Positions 1 to 9,840 of a stretch of 64,000 bases of DNA are shown piece after piece. The DNA comes from Brachybacterium huguangmaarense (GTDB lineage: Bacteria; Actinomycetota; Actinomycetes; Actinomycetales; Dermabacteraceae). Location: assembly GCF_025725725.1 (NCBI RefSeq), contig NZ_CP107020.1, positions 2,046,001-2,110,000 on the forward strand. The letters are read 5' to 3'. How positions within the stretch are numbered: position 1 is the first letter of the stretch; the number at the start of each line of letters is the position of its first letter. The notes under the pieces are model-generated. The model had not been told where the DNA came from. It searched no databases and worked only from the letters and a program-made list of their open reading frames with translations. Made by a program: the position numbers and the translations under genes.

Positions 1-2
1 AC

Positions 3-1136
3 CTCTCGATGGTCTACACGCCCGGCGTGGCGCGTGTGGTCAAGGCGATCGCGGAGAACCCCGACGACGCCCGCCGCCTGACCATCAAGCGCAACACCGT
101 CGCGGTCGTCTCCGACGGCTCCGCGATCCTGGGCCTGGGCGACCTCGGCCCGCTCGCCGCGATGCCCGTCATGGAGGGCAAGGCCGCGCTGTTCAAGCGC
201 TTCGCCAACATCGACGCGTTCCCCATCTGCCTCGACGCCCACTCGGTCGACGACATCGTCTCGCACGTCAAGGCCATCGCTCCCGTGTTCGCGGGCATCA
301 ACCTCGAGGACATCTCCGCCCCCCGCTGCTTCGAGATCGAGGACCGGCTGCGCAAGGAGCTCGACATCCCCGTCTTCCACGACGACCAGCACGGCACCGC
401 CATCGTGGTGGTGGCCGCGCTGCGCAACGCGCTGCGGGTCGTCGGCAAGGAGCTCGAGACCTCGCGCATCGTGCTCTCGGGGGCGGGGGCCGCCGGCACG
501 GCGATCCTGCGCCTGCTCCGCGCCGCGGGGGCGCGCGACATCGTGGTCACCGACATCCACGGGATCGTGCACGAGGACCGCGAGCAGCTCGACGGCCGCC
601 TGCCGTGGATCGCGGAGGTCACCAACCCGCGCGGCCTCACCGGCACGCTGCAGGACGCGATCCGCGGCGCCGACGTGTTCATCGGCGTGTCCGCGGGCAA
701 CATCCTGACCGCCGACGACGTCGCCACCATGGCCGACCGCTCCATCGTGTTCGCGATGGCCAACCCGACGCCCGAGATCGACCCGGCCGAGGCCGCGAAG
801 CACGCCGAGGTCGTCGCGACCGGCCGCAGCGACTTCGCCAACCAGATCAACAACGTGCTCGCGTTCCCGGGGGTGTTCCGCGGGCTCCTGGACGCCCACG
901 CGCGAGACGTCAACGACCGGATGCTGCTCGCGGCGGCCGAGGCGCTCGCGGACGTCGTCTCCCCGGACGAGCTGAACCCGACCTACATCGTGCCGAGCGT
1001 GTTCAACGAGCGCGTCACCAAGTCCGTCGCGTCCGCGGTCGAGCGTGTGGCGCGCGAGGACGCGGGCACCGTCGACGCGATCACGGGCGCGATGCGGGTC
1101 GTGTACGCCGACGAGATCGTGATGCCGACCGACTGA
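3..1136 (+). CDS. NAD(P)-dependent malic enzyme, 5' end outside window
   Basis: Oxidative decarboxylation of malate to pyruvate, a cytosolic anaplerotic step. The reading frame is open from the first bases, so roughly the first 30-40 residues lie upstream; the ATG at 9 is internal because it sits just before the family motif YTPGVA. Further signatures are the metal-binding stretch NLEDISAPRCFEIE, the substrate-site FHDDQHGTA and the Rossmann turn GAGAAGTA, followed by the ANPTPEI segment of the NAD-binding domain. About 377 residues are visible, near full length for the short bacterial form. The 3' end overlaps the convergent VanZ-like gene by 56 bases. Cofactor preference cannot be read from the sequence. 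Confidence 0.93.
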   Translation, partial: LSMVYTPGVARVVKAIAENPDDARRLTIKRNTVAVVSDGSAILGLGDLGPLAAMPVMEGKAALFKRFANIDAFPICLDAHSVDDIVSHVKAIAPVFAGINLEDISAPRCFEIEDRLRKELDIPVFHDDQHGTAIVVVAALRNALRVVGKELETSRIVLSGAGAAGTAILRLLRAAGARDIVVTDIHGIVHEDREQLDGRLPWIAEVTNPRGLTGTLQDAIRGADVFIGVSAGNILTADDVATMADRSIVFAMANPTPEIDPAEAAKHAEVVATGRSDFANQINNVLAFPGVFRGLLDAHARDVNDRMLLAAAEALADVVSPDELNPTYIVPSVFNERVTKSVASAVERVAREDAGTVDAITGAMRVVYADEIVMPTD

Positions 1137-1506
1137 CACGACGCTCGACCCACCACACGAGCACGCCGAGGACCACGCCGATCGAGTCGGCGAGCACGTC
1201 GGTGCCGTCCATGCTGCGATGCGGGAGCAGGGCGCCCTGGACGACCTCGATGAGCACGGCGTGCACGACACCGGCGATCGCGACCCATCCCATCGGGAAG
1301 CGCCGCTCGGGCGCGAGCACCCGGCCGACCGCCCACACCGTGAGGGCGAACACGCCGAGATGGAACACCTTGTCGATGCCCGGGAAGCTCACCCCGCCCA
1401 CGCCCGATGGCGCCTCGGGCAGGTAGAAGCCGATGTTGAGCACGAGGGCGACCACGAGGACGACGACGCGGTCCGGCCGCAGGTCGAGACCGCGCAGGGC
1501 GCTCAT
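1081..1506 (-). CDS. VanZ-like membrane protein
   Basis: A 141-residue protein with about four hydrophobic helices. The segment FPGIDKVFHLGVFALTVWAVGR and the later AVLIEVVQGALLPHRSMDGTDVLADSIGVVLG carry the conserved H and the ExxQ...R..D.xDxxxN-type pattern of the VanZ family. VanZ in enterococci gives low teicoplanin resistance, but most actinobacterial members are uncharacterised, so no substrate is claimed. The ATG overlaps the stop of the upstream beta-lactamase-like gene by four bases (ATGA), so the two are probably translationally coupled. The C-terminus is Arg/Ser-rich and overlaps the malic enzyme gene on the other strand. Confidence 0.8.
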   Translation of the reverse strand: MSALRGLDLRPDRVVVLVVALVLNIGFYLPEAPSGVGGVSFPGIDKVFHLGVFALTVWAVGRVLAPERRFPMGWVAIAGVVHAVLIEVVQGALLPHRSMDGTDVLADSIGVVLGVLVWWVERRVSRSASRSRRRTRPASRP

Positions 1507-2648
1507 GCCCCCGCCCCCGCGATCGCGAGGCGGGCGATCTCCCGGCGCGCCCCGACCACGGTGAAGCGGTCCCGGCGCGGATGCACGCGGTTGGTCGCGA
1601 GCACCGCCACGGTCCCGCCGACCGGATCGGCGGCGATCGAGGTGCCCGTGAAGCCGGTGTGGCCGACCACGCGGGGCAGCACCTGCCCGTCCGGCAGCTC
1701 CTGGCCGACGCGGAGCCCGAGACCCTGGCGCCAGGGCGCCCCGGTGGGCACGGCGTCGCCGAGCTGATCGGTGCTCAGGAGGCGACGGGTCGCCGCGGTC
1801 AGCCGCAGCCGCTCGGCGGTCCCGGCGAGCACGCGCCCCAGCGCGAGCAGATCGTCCACGGTCGCGAACAGCCCGGCGTTCGCGGCCCCCGAGCCCGGCT
1901 CGCGCGAGAGGCTCCACGCGGTCTCGTCGTGCACCTCGCCGCGCACGAGCCCGCGCGGCGGGTCGTCCTCGTACTCGGTCGCCGCGCACCGCCCGACGTC
2001 GGGCGGCGCCACGTGCCACGTCGCGTCGCGCGCGCCGGCCGGATCGAGCACGCGGCGGCGGGCCAGGGCCGGCAGCTCCTCGCCCCCGAGCGTCTCGAGG
2101 ACCATGCCCAGCAGCAGGAAGCCGATGCACGAGTACTCATGGGCACGGCCGGGTTCGGACCGCGGCACGGCGTGACGGATCGCCGTGCGGCGTGCCTCGC
2201 GCCCGCCGGGGACGCGCCACAGCGGAAGCGTCGCGGGCAGCCCCGCGGTGTGGGTCAGCAGGTGCCGCGCGGTCAGGCGGACGTCGGGCACGGGCGCGCC
2301 GAGCACCTCGACGACGGGCGCGTCCGGGTCGAGCAGGCCGTCGTCGACCAGGGTGGCCGCGACGAGCGTGGTGACCACCTTGGTCACCGAGGCGAGGTCG
2401 AACAGGGTGTCGCGCGTGACCGGGGCCGCCACGGGATCCTCCGGCGGCAGGAGCTCGCCGTCGGCGGTGAACAGGGCGGTGGTGCCGCGTGCGACCACGT
2501 GCGGCGGGCCGTCGGGACGGGCGATGGCCGCGACGACCGCCGAGGCCCCCTCCGCCCGGCCGTCGCGGGCGCCCGCGACGAGGCCGTCGGCGAGGGCCTC
2601 GAGGCCGGGGACCGGATCGTCGACGGTAGAGGGAGCGGCGGAGGTCAT
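1503..2648 (-). CDS. Serine beta-lactamase-like hydrolase (class C/PBP fold)
   Basis: About 381 residues. The catalytic SxxK motif is SVTK in DLASVTKVVTT, the second motif is YSC in HEYSCIGF (YxN-like, with Cys in place of Asn), and the third is HTG in VVGHTGFTGTS. These are the three active-site elements of the beta-lactamase/transpeptidase-like family, which covers esterases, D-aminopeptidases and PBP4*-type proteins. No signal peptide is evident, arguing for a cytosolic esterase-like role. I chose ATG 2648 because the long upstream extension is low-complexity and out of character. The stop overlaps the VanZ-like start. True antibiotic hydrolysis is unlikely on this evidence. Confidence 0.85.
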   Translation of the reverse strand: MTSAAPSTVDDPVPGLEALADGLVAGARDGRAEGASAVVAAIARPDGPPHVVARGTTALFTADGELLPPEDPVAAPVTRDTLFDLASVTKVVTTLVAATLVDDGLLDPDAPVVEVLGAPVPDVRLTARHLLTHTAGLPATLPLWRVPGGREARRTAIRHAVPRSEPGRAHEYSCIGFLLLGMVLETLGGEELPALARRRVLDPAGARDATWHVAPPDVGRCAATEYEDDPPRGLVRGEVHDETAWSLSREPGSGAANAGLFATVDDLLALGRVLAGTAERLRLTAATRRLLSTDQLGDAVPTGAPWRQGLGLRVGQELPDGQVLPRVVGHTGFTGTSIAADPVGGTVAVLATNRVHPRRDRFTVVGARREIARLAIAGAGA

Positions 2649-2730
2649 GGGCTCATCGTCCCAGACCCGGGCCGCCCAGGGCCCAGCGGCTAGGATCGAC
2701 GCGACCGTACGCCGACCAGAGGGAGGCACG

Positions 2731-3138
2731 ATGGCACACCTCGCCAGGGGCGTCATGTCCTCGACATCAGACCCGTCGCACACCGATCCGTACCGCGAGC
2801 AGCCCGGCGCCGCCCCGGGATCGACCGCCGTGCTCGACCGGGAGACCAAGGAGCGCGAGCAGACCGCCGACCCCGGCGACCACGACCGCTTCGCCCACTA
2901 CGTGCGGCGTGACCGCATCACCCAGGCCACGCTCGACGGCACCCCCGTGATCGCCCTGTGCGGCAAGGTGTGGGTGCCCGGGCGCGACCCGAGCAAGTAC
3001 CCCGTGTGCCCGGAGTGCAAGGAGATCTACGAGGGCCTGCGCGATCCTCAGGACGGCGGGCCCGGATCCGGCGGCGGCTCGGGCGACGGCAAGAGCGGCC
3101 GCGGCGGCTTCCGCGGCTTCTTCGGAGGACGTCGCTGA
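2731..3138 (+). CDS. DUF3039 protein
   Basis: 135 residues. The core is DHDRFAHYVRRDRITQATLDG followed by PVIALCGKVWVPGRDPSKYPVCPECKEIYEGL, with one Cys in the CGK motif and a CPEC pair that looks like a small zinc site. This is the DUF3039 family of actinobacteria, function unknown. The tail is Gly/Arg-rich. The start at 2731 is favoured by a GGGAGG ribosome site seven bases upstream; ATG 2755 is an alternative. A strong hairpin follows the stop. It sits just upstream of a helicase gene, a pairing common in this phylum. Confidence 0.87.
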   Translation: MAHLARGVMSSTSDPSHTDPYREQPGAAPGSTAVLDRETKEREQTADPGDHDRFAHYVRRDRITQATLDGTPVIALCGKVWVPGRDPSKYPVCPECKEIYEGLRDPQDGGPGSGGGSGDGKSGRGGFRGFFGGRR

Positions 3139-3160
3139 CGGAGTTCTCACATCCGCGCGA

Positions 3161-3192
3161 CCGCGCCCCGGTGCCTCGGCACCGGGGCGCGG
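3161..3192 (+). terminator. Hairpin terminator after DUF3039 gene
   Basis: A perfect 15-base-pair inverted repeat (3161-3175 with 3178-3192) starting 22 bases after the DUF3039 stop. There is no U-tract, as is usual in very GC-rich actinobacteria. Confidence 0.75.
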
Positions 3193-3211
3193 CGCTATCG
3201 TGGTCGGCGCT

Positions 3212-5017
3212 GTGAATCCACTCCCTCTGCATCCCGGAAGCGACCCCCAGCGCCCCTCCGAGGCGGCTGCGCAGTCGCTGCCTCCCGCCTACCCCGAGCG
3301 CGCCGCGTGGGGCACGGCCCCCAAGCTGCGCGCCTGGCAGGCCGAGGCTCTCGAGCTCTACCGCGATCGCTCCCCGAAGGACTTCCTCGCGGTCGCGACC
3401 CCCGGCGCCGGCAAGACCACCTTCGCGCTCCAGGTCGCCGCACGCCTGCTCGCCGAGGGCGTCGTGCGGCGCATCACCGTGGTCGCCCCCACCGAGCACC
3501 TCAAGGCGCAGTGGGCGGACTCCGCGGCGCGCGTCGGCATCGCCCTCGACCCGAACTTCACCAACGCCCAGGGCACCCACGGCTCCCACTACCAGGGCGT
3601 CGCGATCACCTACGCCCAGGTCGGGGCCAACCCGGCACTGCACCAGGCGCGCACCGAGGCCGAACGGACCCTCGTGATCCTCGACGAGATCCACCACGCC
3701 GGCGACGCGCTCACCTGGGGCGACGGCGTGCGCGAGGCCTTCGACCTGGCGACCCGCCGGCTCGCCCTGACGGGCACGCCGTTCCGCTCGGACTCCTCGC
3801 AGATCCCCTTCGTCACCTACGAGGAGGACGGCGAGGGCTTCCTGCGCTCGAAGGCCGACTACACCTACGGCTATCGCGAGGCGCTGCGCGACCACGTGGT
3901 GCGCCCCGTCCTGTTCATGACGTACTCCGGGCGCATGCACTGGCGCACCAAGACCGGCGACGAGGTCTCCGCGCAGCTCGGCGCCGCCGAGACCAAGGAC
4001 GTCACCCAGCAGGCGTGGCGCACCGCGCTCGACCCCCGGGGCGAGTGGATCCAGGCCGTGCTCACGGCCGCCGACCGCCGCCTGACCGAGGTGCGGCGCC
4101 ACGTGCCCGACGCGGGCGGCCTCGTGATCGCGACCGACCAGACCACCGCGCGCGCCTACGCCGCGACGCTCGAGAGCATCACCGGCCGCCCGACCACCGT
4201 CGTGCTGTCCGACGACGCCGGCGCCGGGCGCCGGATCGAGGCGTTCTCCGTCTCCCAGGACCGCTGGATGGTCGCCGTGCGCATGGTCTCCGAGGGCGTC
4301 GACGTCCCGCGCCTCGCCGTGGGCGTGTACGCGACGTCGACGGCCACCCCCATGTTCTTCGCCCAGGCCGTGGGGCGCTTCGTGCGCTCGCGGACCCGGG
4401 GCGAGACGGCGACGGTGTTCCTGCCCTCGGTGCCGATCCTGATGGCCCACGCGGCCGCGATGGAGGCCGAGCGCGACCACGTCCTGGACCGCCGCCCGGA
4501 GGCGGGCGACGAGCTGACGGGCCTCGACGAGTCCCTGATCGCCCAGGCCAATCGGGAGGAGAAGGCCTCCGACCAGATGGAGCTGTCCTTCGAGGCCCTC
4601 GAGTCCGAGGCCTCGTTCGACCGCGTCATGTTCGACGGCGGCGAGTACGGGGCCGGCGGGGTCGTGGGCAGCGAGGACGAGCAGGAGTTCCTCGGCATCC
4701 CGGGGCTGCTCGACGCGGACCAGATGACCACCCTGCTGAAGTCCCGCCAGGCCGACCAGCAGGCGCGGCGGGCCCGCGGCGGCGCCGCCGACGCCGACCG
4801 CGAGGTGCCCGTCATGGACCACCGGCGCCTCATGGACCTGCGCAAGGAGCTGTCCTCCCTCGTGTCGGCGTGGGCCAAGAAGTCGGGCGTGCCGCACGGG
4901 CAGGTCCACTCGACGCTGCGGTCGCGCTGCGGCGGCCCCGCGGTCCCGCAGGCGAGCGCCGACCAGATCCAGGCACGGATCGACACCGTGCGCGGCTGGT
5001 TCGTGGGACGCCGCTGA
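3212..5017 (+). CDS. DEAD/DEAH-box (superfamily 2) helicase
   Basis: About 601 residues. Walker A is ATPGAGKTT near residue 65, motif II is DEIHH, motif III-like TGTPFR follows, and motif VI is [10 protein letters not shown], so this is an SF2 ATP-dependent helicase with both RecA-like domains. The C-terminal third (from about residue 430) is charged and unassigned. GTG 3212 is preferred: a -10 box TATCGT at 3196-3201 makes the GTG at 3200 impossible as a start, and there is no ribosome site, so the transcript would have almost no leader. The conserved DUF3039-helicase neighbourhood suggests a housekeeping role in nucleic-acid metabolism; the substrate is unknown. Confidence 0.88.
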   Translation: MNPLPLHPGSDPQRPSEAAAQSLPPAYPERAAWGTAPKLRAWQAEALELYRDRSPKDFLAVATPGAGKTTFALQVAARLLAEGVVRRITVVAPTEHLKAQWADSAARVGIALDPNFTNAQGTHGSHYQGVAITYAQVGANPALHQARTEAERTLVILDEIHHAGDALTWGDGVREAFDLATRRLALTGTPFRSDSSQIPFVTYEEDGEGFLRSKADYTYGYREALRDHVVRPVLFMTYSGRMHWRTKTGDEVSAQLGAAETKDVTQQAWRTALDPRGEWIQAVLTAADRRLTEVRRHVPDAGGLVIATDQTTARAYAATLESITGRPTTVVLSDDAGAGRRIEAFSVSQDRWMVAVRMVSEGVDVPRLAVGVYATSTATPMFFAQAVGRFVRSRTRGETATVFLPSVPILMAHAAAMEAERDHVLDRRPEAGDELTGLDESLIAQANREEKASDQMELSFEALESEASFDRVMFDGGEYGAGGVVGSEDEQEFLGIPGLLDADQMTTLLKSRQADQQARRARGGAADADREVPVMDHRRLMDLRKELSSLVSAWAKKSGVPHGQVHSTLRSRCGGPAVPQASADQIQARIDTVRGWFVGRR

Positions 5018-5109
5018 CGCCGCCCCGTTCGTCAGGGGCGCTTCGTAGAATCGAGAGGGACGGCCGGGCCACGGTCGCGCCGACGACAGGATCGAGGAGG
5101 AGGCCGACG

Positions 5110-5421
5110 ATGCAGCAGAGCACCCCGCGGCGCTCCACCGCCGAGCGCCCGTCCGTCGACGTGCTCGAGAGCACGGGCGCCGAGGGCCCCTGGGCGACCG
5201 TCGTCTGGAACGACCCCGTGAACCTCATGAGCTACGTGGTCCACGTGTTCCGCACTCATTTCGGCTACACGCGCGCCCGCGCCGAGCACCTCATGCTCCA
5301 GGTCCACCAGGAGGGCCGTGCGATCGTCTCCGAGGGCTCCCGCGAGGCCGTCGAGGCCGACGTGATGGCGATGCACGGTTACGGCCTGCGGGCCACGATG
5401 GAACGGACGTCGGAGAGCTGA
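5110..5421 (+). CDS. clpS: ClpS, ATP-dependent Clp protease adaptor
   Basis: 103 residues. The segment [37 protein letters not shown] matches the ClpS core that binds N-degron substrates and the ClpC/ClpA N-domain: the N-D-x-VN-M pocket and the helix with HxxG. The family hands N-end-rule substrates to the Clp unfoldase. A disordered N-terminal tail of about 25 residues fits the family. A purine-rich GAGGAGG site precedes the ATG, and a -10-like TAGAAT lies at about 5045. It overlaps the next gene by one base (TGATG). In M. tuberculosis the same pair is adjacent. Confidence 0.93.
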   Translation: MQQSTPRRSTAERPSVDVLESTGAEGPWATVVWNDPVNLMSYVVHVFRTHFGYTRARAEHLMLQVHQEGRAIVSEGSREAVEADVMAMHGYGLRATMERTSES

Positions 5422-6119
5422 TGGCCTACGAGTTCGTGCGTCGCGCCGACGGCCTGGTCATGTGCCGCCTCGACCCGCAGGAGAAGGCGGTCGTCGCCCA
5501 GGTCGCGCAAGAGGTCTCCGATCTGATCCGGGCGGATCTCGGCATCGGCGCGCAGCCGCCGCGGGTGCAGCAGGCCGCCGCCTCCGACGATCCGCTCGAG
5601 CGCCTCGAGGCGGAGTTCGCGGCGAGCGGCCCGCGCGCGCCCTCGGACACGGCCGTGCAGCGCCTGTTCCCCGCGGCCTCGGAGGAGGCCGAGCTCGCCG
5701 CCGAGTTCCGTCGTCTCGGCCAGCAGGACCTCGCCGAGTCCAAGCTCCGCGCGCTCGGCATCGTGCAGCGGTCGATCGACGGCGCCGGCCCGATCCGCGC
5801 CGAGATCGTGCTGGACCCGGAGTCCTCGGCCGCGTGGCTCACGGCCCTCAACGACATGCGCCTGGTCCTCGCCGATCGTCTGTCGCTGCGCCGCGACGAC
5901 GACATCGAGACCCTCCGCATGCTCCGGCAGATCGAGAACGACGCCGACCTCTCCGACGTCCCGGGCGCGCCCGGCACGTCCCTCGCCGAGGAGCACGAGG
6001 GCGAGGACGAGGAGTCCACCGTGGCCGGCCCGGACCTCGTGCTCGCCGTGTACGACCTGCTGACCTGGCTCCAGGAGTCGCTCGTCGGGGTCCAGGCCCA
6101 CGACGATCCGGAGCGCTGA
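5421..6119 (+). CDS. DUF2017 protein
   Basis: 232 residues, acidic, no membrane segment. The N-terminal FVRRADGLVMCRLDPQEKAVVAQVAQEV and the C-terminal SAAWLTALNDMRLVLADRL are the signature of DUF2017, always next to clpS in actinobacteria. The central WLTALNDMRLVLADRL helix is the most conserved stretch. Function unknown; coupling to clpS by a one-base overlap suggests a role with the Clp system, which is inference from context. Confidence 0.88.
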   Translation: MAYEFVRRADGLVMCRLDPQEKAVVAQVAQEVSDLIRADLGIGAQPPRVQQAAASDDPLERLEAEFAASGPRAPSDTAVQRLFPAASEEAELAAEFRRLGQQDLAESKLRALGIVQRSIDGAGPIRAEIVLDPESSAAWLTALNDMRLVLADRLSLRRDDDIETLRMLRQIENDADLSDVPGAPGTSLAEEHEGEDEESTVAGPDLVLAVYDLLTWLQESLVGVQAHDDPER

Positions 6120-6258
6120 GCGCCCGGCGCCCCGGCCGCCGGTCCCGGGGAGCGTCGACGGAGCCGGGCGCGTGAACAGATGTGACGGCTGCGACGCCGT
6201 TCCTGTGATTCCGCTTGCAAAGCGCCGTGCATCTCCCGACAACGCCGCCGGCTGTCCG

Positions 6259-6272
6259 TAGCCTGACCGGGA
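6259..6272 (+). promoter_or_regulatory. -10 box for leaderless murI transcript
   Basis: TAGCCT at 6259-6264 is seven bases from the murI ATG at 6272 with no ribosome-binding site between, so transcription probably starts at or next to the A of the start codon. Confidence 0.6.
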
Positions 6273-7138
6273 TGAACAACGCTCCCATCGGCATCTTCGA
6301 CTCTGGCGTCGGAGGCCTCACGGTCGCCCGCGCGATCCTCGATCAGCTGCCCCAGGAGGAGCTGCTCTACATCGGGGACACCGCGCACACGCCGTACGGC
6401 CCCCGCCCCATCGCCGAGGTGCGCGCCATCGCCCTCGAGATCATGGACACCCTCGTCGACCGGGGCGTGAAGATGCTGGTCATCGCGTGCAACACGGCGT
6501 CGGCCGCGGTGCTCCGCGACGCCCGCGAGCGCTACGACGTGCCCGTCGTCGAGGTCATCCAGCCCGCCGTGCGCCGCGCCGTCGCCGCGACCCGCAACCG
6601 CCGCATCGGCGTGATCGGCACCGCCGCGACCGTCGCCTCGCGCGCCTACGAGGACGCGTTCGCCGCGGCCCCCGACCTCGCGATCACGACCGCCGCGTGC
6701 CCCCGCTTCGTCGAGTTCGTCGAACGCGGCGAGGTGACCGGCGACGAGGTGGTCGCCGTCGCCGAGCAGTACCTCGCCCCCGTCAAGGAGGCCGGCGTCG
6801 ACACCCTCGTGCTCGGCTGCACGCACTACCCGATGCTCGCGGGCCCCATCTCCTACGTGATGGGCCCCGAGGTCACCCTCGTCGCGTCCTCCGAGGAGAC
6901 CGCGCTCGAGGTCTACCGCCTGCTGCGCAGCCACGACATGCTGCGCGCCGAGGCCGCCGCCCCGCGCCACGTGTTCTCCGAGACCGCCGCACGGCCGGGC
7001 GAGCCCTCCACCTTCGCGCGGCTGTCGCGCCGCTTCCTCGGGCCCGCGGTCACCATGACCGCGACGCTGCCCGTCATCACCGCCGATGCCGTCGAGGACG
7101 CCGGCATCCGCATCCCGGCCGAGGGAGGCCCCCGATGA
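6272..7138 (+). CDS. murI: Glutamate racemase
   Basis: 288 residues. Makes D-glutamate for peptidoglycan in the cytosol by cofactor-independent two-base racemisation. The N-terminal [15 protein letters not shown] substrate loop, the first catalytic cysteine in [11 protein letters not shown] and the second in [10 protein letters not shown] are all present, as is GDTAHTPYG. Length is typical. The start at 6272 gives the family N-terminus and has a leaderless -10 box. It overlaps the metallo-hydrolase by four bases, the same order as in mycobacteria. Confidence 0.96.
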   Translation: MNNAPIGIFDSGVGGLTVARAILDQLPQEELLYIGDTAHTPYGPRPIAEVRAIALEIMDTLVDRGVKMLVIACNTASAAVLRDARERYDVPVVEVIQPAVRRAVAATRNRRIGVIGTAATVASRAYEDAFAAAPDLAITTAACPRFVEFVERGEVTGDEVVAVAEQYLAPVKEAGVDTLVLGCTHYPMLAGPISYVMGPEVTLVASSEETALEVYRLLRSHDMLRAEAAAPRHVFSETAARPGEPSTFARLSRRFLGPAVTMTATLPVITADAVEDAGIRIPAEGGPR

Positions 7139-7983
7139 GAGTCCACGTGATCGGCTGCAACGGCAGCTTCGCCGGCCGCGAGTCGGCTGCCTCCTCCTAC
7201 CTCGTCGAGCACACCGACGACGACGGCCGCACCTGGCGCGTCCTGTTCGACCTCGGCAGCGGCGCCTTCGGCACCCTGCAGCGCGTGATCGACCCGACCG
7301 AGCTCGACGCGGTCGTCATCTCCCACCTGCACCCCGACCACTACCTCGACCTGACCGGTCTCGAGGTGTTCTGGGCCTACAACGAGCGCCAGGACCTGCC
7401 CCAGCTGCCGCTGTACGGTCCGGCCGCGCTGCCCGGGCGGATCCGGGCGGTCATGGACCGCGACGACGACGTGCCCGACGGTCTGACCACGGTCCCCTTC
7501 GACTACCGGTCGATCACCGATCGCGCCACGATCGAGATCGGCCCGCTCGTGATCGAGGCCCGCGAGGTCCTCCACCCGGTCGAGAGCTACGGCTTCCGCA
7601 TCATGGCGGGCGACGCACTGCTGGTGTACTCGGGCGACTCCGACGCATGCGAGGCCCTCGACGAGCTCGCCGCCGGTGCGGACCTGTTCCTGTGCGAGGC
7701 GGGGTACATCGAGGGTCGCGACGACCGCTTCACGGGCGTGCACCTGACCGGCCGCCGCGCAGGCGAGACCGCCATGCGCGCCGGCGTGCGCCGGGTGGCG
7801 CTCACCCACATCCCGTGCTGGACCGACCCCGCGATCCCCGAGCGGGAGGCTCGCGCGGTGTGCGACCTGCCGCTCCAGGTGGTCCAGGCGCTCGACGTGT
7901 TCGAGGTCGAGCCGCGCGCCGTCGCCGCCGCCCCGTTCTCCGGGCGCGCCGTCGGCACGACCCCGATCGCCGCCCGCCGCTGA
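7135..7983 (+). CDS. Metallo-beta-lactamase-fold hydrolase, Rv1339-type (putative cAMP phosphodiesterase)
   Basis: 282 residues. The metal motif HxHxDH is [13 protein letters not shown], with further ligands in [18 protein letters not shown] and ALTHIPCW. It occupies the position of M. tuberculosis Rv1339 (between murI and rph), which has been reported to be an atypical class II cyclic-AMP phosphodiesterase; assignment here rests on fold and gene order. The alternative is a general MBL phosphodiesterase of the RNase Z-like branch. Start overlaps murI stop (ATGA). Confidence 0.87.
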   Translation: MRVHVIGCNGSFAGRESAASSYLVEHTDDDGRTWRVLFDLGSGAFGTLQRVIDPTELDAVVISHLHPDHYLDLTGLEVFWAYNERQDLPQLPLYGPAALPGRIRAVMDRDDDVPDGLTTVPFDYRSITDRATIEIGPLVIEAREVLHPVESYGFRIMAGDALLVYSGDSDACEALDELAAGADLFLCEAGYIEGRDDRFTGVHLTGRRAGETAMRAGVRRVALTHIPCWTDPAIPEREARAVCDLPLQVVQALDVFEVEPRAVAAAPFSGRAVGTTPIAARR

Positions 7984-7988
7984 GCCGG

Positions 7989-8007
7989 GCCGCCCCCGCC
8001 GGGCGGC
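7989..8007 (+). terminator. Possible hairpin terminator after MBL gene
   Basis: Seven-base-pair GC stem (7989-7995 with 8001-8007), five-base loop, starting six bases after the stop. Short, so only moderately convincing. Confidence 0.4.
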
Positions 8008-8128
8008 GCACCACGACGTATCGTGGGGAGCCGTGCCCGCCGCAGGCCGCGACGCCTCGCCGTGCACGGCCGAGCCGGCGCGCACGGCGCGAGACCAGGC
8101 CGCCCAGACCCCCGTCGGAAGGACCCTC

Positions 8129-8902
8129 ATGACCACCACGCCCTCGACCCCTCAGCCGGAGGCCGCCCGCGGCGACCGCGTCGACGGTCGCACCCCCGAC
8201 CAGCTGCGCGAGGTGACGATCGAGCGGGGCTGGTCCGCGCACGCCGAGGGCAGCGCCCTCATCTCCTTCGGCCGCACCCGCGTGCTGTGCACCGCGTCGT
8301 TCACCCCGGGCGTGCCCCGCTGGAAGAAGGGCTCGGGCAGCGGCTGGGTCACCGCCGAGTACGCGATGCTGCCGCGCGCGACCTCGACGCGTTCCGACCG
8401 GGAGAGCGTCAAGGGCAAGATCGGCGGCCGCACCCACGAGATCTCGCGCCTCATCGGCCGCTCGCTGCGCGCGATCATCGATCTCGACGCGCTCGGCGAG
8501 AACACGATCCAGATCGACTGCGACGTGCTCCAGGCCGACGGCGGCACCCGGACCGCTGCGATCACGGGCGCCTACGTGGCCCTCGCGGACGCCGTCTCGT
8601 GGGGCAAGCGGCACACGGCGATCCCGGCCGCACGGACCGTGCTGACCGACTCCGTCTCGGCCGTCAGCGTCGGCATCATCGACGGTAGGCCGCTGCTGGA
8701 CCTCGAGTACCGCGAGGACGTGCACGCCGGGACCGACATGAACGTCGTGGTCACGGGCGCCGGCCAGTTCGTCGAGGTGCAGGGCACCGCCGAGGGCGCG
8801 CCGTTCGACCGCGCCGAGCTCGACGCCCTGCTCGACCTCGCCGTCGACGGCTGCGGGCGCCTCGCCGCGATCCAGCGCGAGACCCTCGGGACGAGCCGAT
8901 GA
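8129..8902 (+). CDS. rph: Ribonuclease PH
   Basis: 257 residues. Phosphorolytic 3'-5' exoribonuclease trimming tRNA 3' ends. Recognisable blocks are [15 protein letters not shown], the [22 protein letters not shown] segment with the phosphate-binding RSDRES, and [22 protein letters not shown] holding the catalytic D-x-D. ATG 8129 is chosen for its GGAAGGA ribosome site and family-like N-terminus; a GTG at 8033, eight bases after a TATCGT box, could start a form longer by 32 residues. Overlaps rdgB by four bases. Confidence 0.95.
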   Translation: MTTTPSTPQPEAARGDRVDGRTPDQLREVTIERGWSAHAEGSALISFGRTRVLCTASFTPGVPRWKKGSGSGWVTAEYAMLPRATSTRSDRESVKGKIGGRTHEISRLIGRSLRAIIDLDALGENTIQIDCDVLQADGGTRTAAITGAYVALADAVSWGKRHTAIPAARTVLTDSVSAVSVGIIDGRPLLDLEYREDVHAGTDMNVVVTGAGQFVEVQGTAEGAPFDRAELDALLDLAVDGCGRLAAIQRETLGTSR

Positions 8903-9531
8903 GCGTCGACGCACCCGCCGGCGCGCGCGTCGTGCTCGCGACGCACAACGCCAAGAAGCTGCGCGAGCTGCGGCGCATCCTCGCCGAGGAGATCCCCGGC
9001 TTCGACGAGCGCACCGTGGTCTCGGCCGCGCAGATCGAGCTGCCGGACGTCGTCGAGGACGGCACCTCCTTCGCCGCCAACGCTCTGCTCAAGGCGCGCG
9101 CCGCCGCGAGCGCGACGGGACTGCTCGCGGTCGCCGACGACTCCGGGCTCGCCGTGGACATCCTCGGCGGCAGCCCCGGCATCTTCTCGGCCCGCTGGTC
9201 GGGCCGCCACGGCGACGACGAGGCCAACAACGACCTGCTGCTCGCCCAGCTCTCCGACATCGCCGCCGAGCACCGCGGCGCGCAGTTCGTGTGCGCCGCG
9301 GCGCTCGTCGCGCCCGCGGCGGGCGTCGAGGTGGTCGAGGAGGGCATCATGCGCGGTCGCCTCCTCGGCGAGCGCCGCGGCGAGGGCGGATTCGGCTACG
9401 ACCCGCTGTTCCTGCCCGACGGCGAGGAGCTCACCTCGGCCGAGCTCACCCCCGAGGCCAAGGACGCGATCTCGCACCGGGGCACGGCGTTCCGGGCGCT
9501 CGCACCCGCGATCGCGCAGCTGCTGGACTGA
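8899..9531 (+). CDS. rdgB: RdgB/HAM1 non-canonical purine NTP pyrophosphatase
   Basis: 210 residues. Hydrolyses ITP, dITP and XTP to monophosphates, keeping deaminated purines out of nucleic acids. [17 protein letters not shown] at the N-terminus is the nucleotide loop, followed by [25 protein letters not shown] with the catalytic Asp, and [13 protein letters not shown] near the C-terminus with [10 protein letters not shown] as the base-specific motif. Standard length. Translationally coupled to rph, a common pairing. Confidence 0.95.
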   Translation: MSVDAPAGARVVLATHNAKKLRELRRILAEEIPGFDERTVVSAAQIELPDVVEDGTSFAANALLKARAAASATGLLAVADDSGLAVDILGGSPGIFSARWSGRHGDDEANNDLLLAQLSDIAAEHRGAQFVCAAALVAPAAGVEVVEEGIMRGRLLGERRGEGGFGYDPLFLPDGEELTSAELTPEAKDAISHRGTAFRALAPAIAQLLD

Positions 9532-9840
9532 TCGACCGCGAGGTCGAGGGCCAGCTGGGGGTGCGGAGCCGCCCCGCAGGTCCTGACGCCGGGCGGGCAG
9601 GACGCGGGGCATCTGCGCCGGCGTGAGCGCCCCGCCCCGGCATCGACGGCGTGCCTCGGGGTGCTGCGGGTCGGTGCGCTCGTGGTCGGCCTGGTGTCCG
9701 CGGGGCATCGAGCTCTGCACAGTGGTCGCCATCCGACGCGATGGCGGCCATGACGCAGAACTCGATGTGCGGTGGCTGTCGTCGTGCATGGCGCAGACGG
9801 CAGCGCGGCGGAGAGCGTCACGGCGCCAGTCCGGTCAATG
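9532..9840. other. Gene-free stretch between rdgB and the phosphotransferase
   Basis: 309 bases between two convergent genes. Its base composition changes from rdgB-like GC-rich to mixed toward the right. No frame here gives a credible protein and I see no strong hairpin. It may be the left junction of an acquired segment. Confidence 0.5.

Noticed and set aside
1503-2648. True antibiotic beta-lactamase
   Set aside because: Lacks a secretion signal, and the second motif is YSC rather than YxN; more like an esterase/peptidase relative.
8033-8128. N-terminal extension of rph from GTG 8033
   Set aside because: The added 32 residues are low-complexity, while ATG 8129 has a good ribosome site and the family N-terminus.
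9396-9821. Cys-rich minus-strand frame with a possible metal site
   Set aside because: Cysteine spacing fits no known motif, and it overlaps rdgB in antisense.
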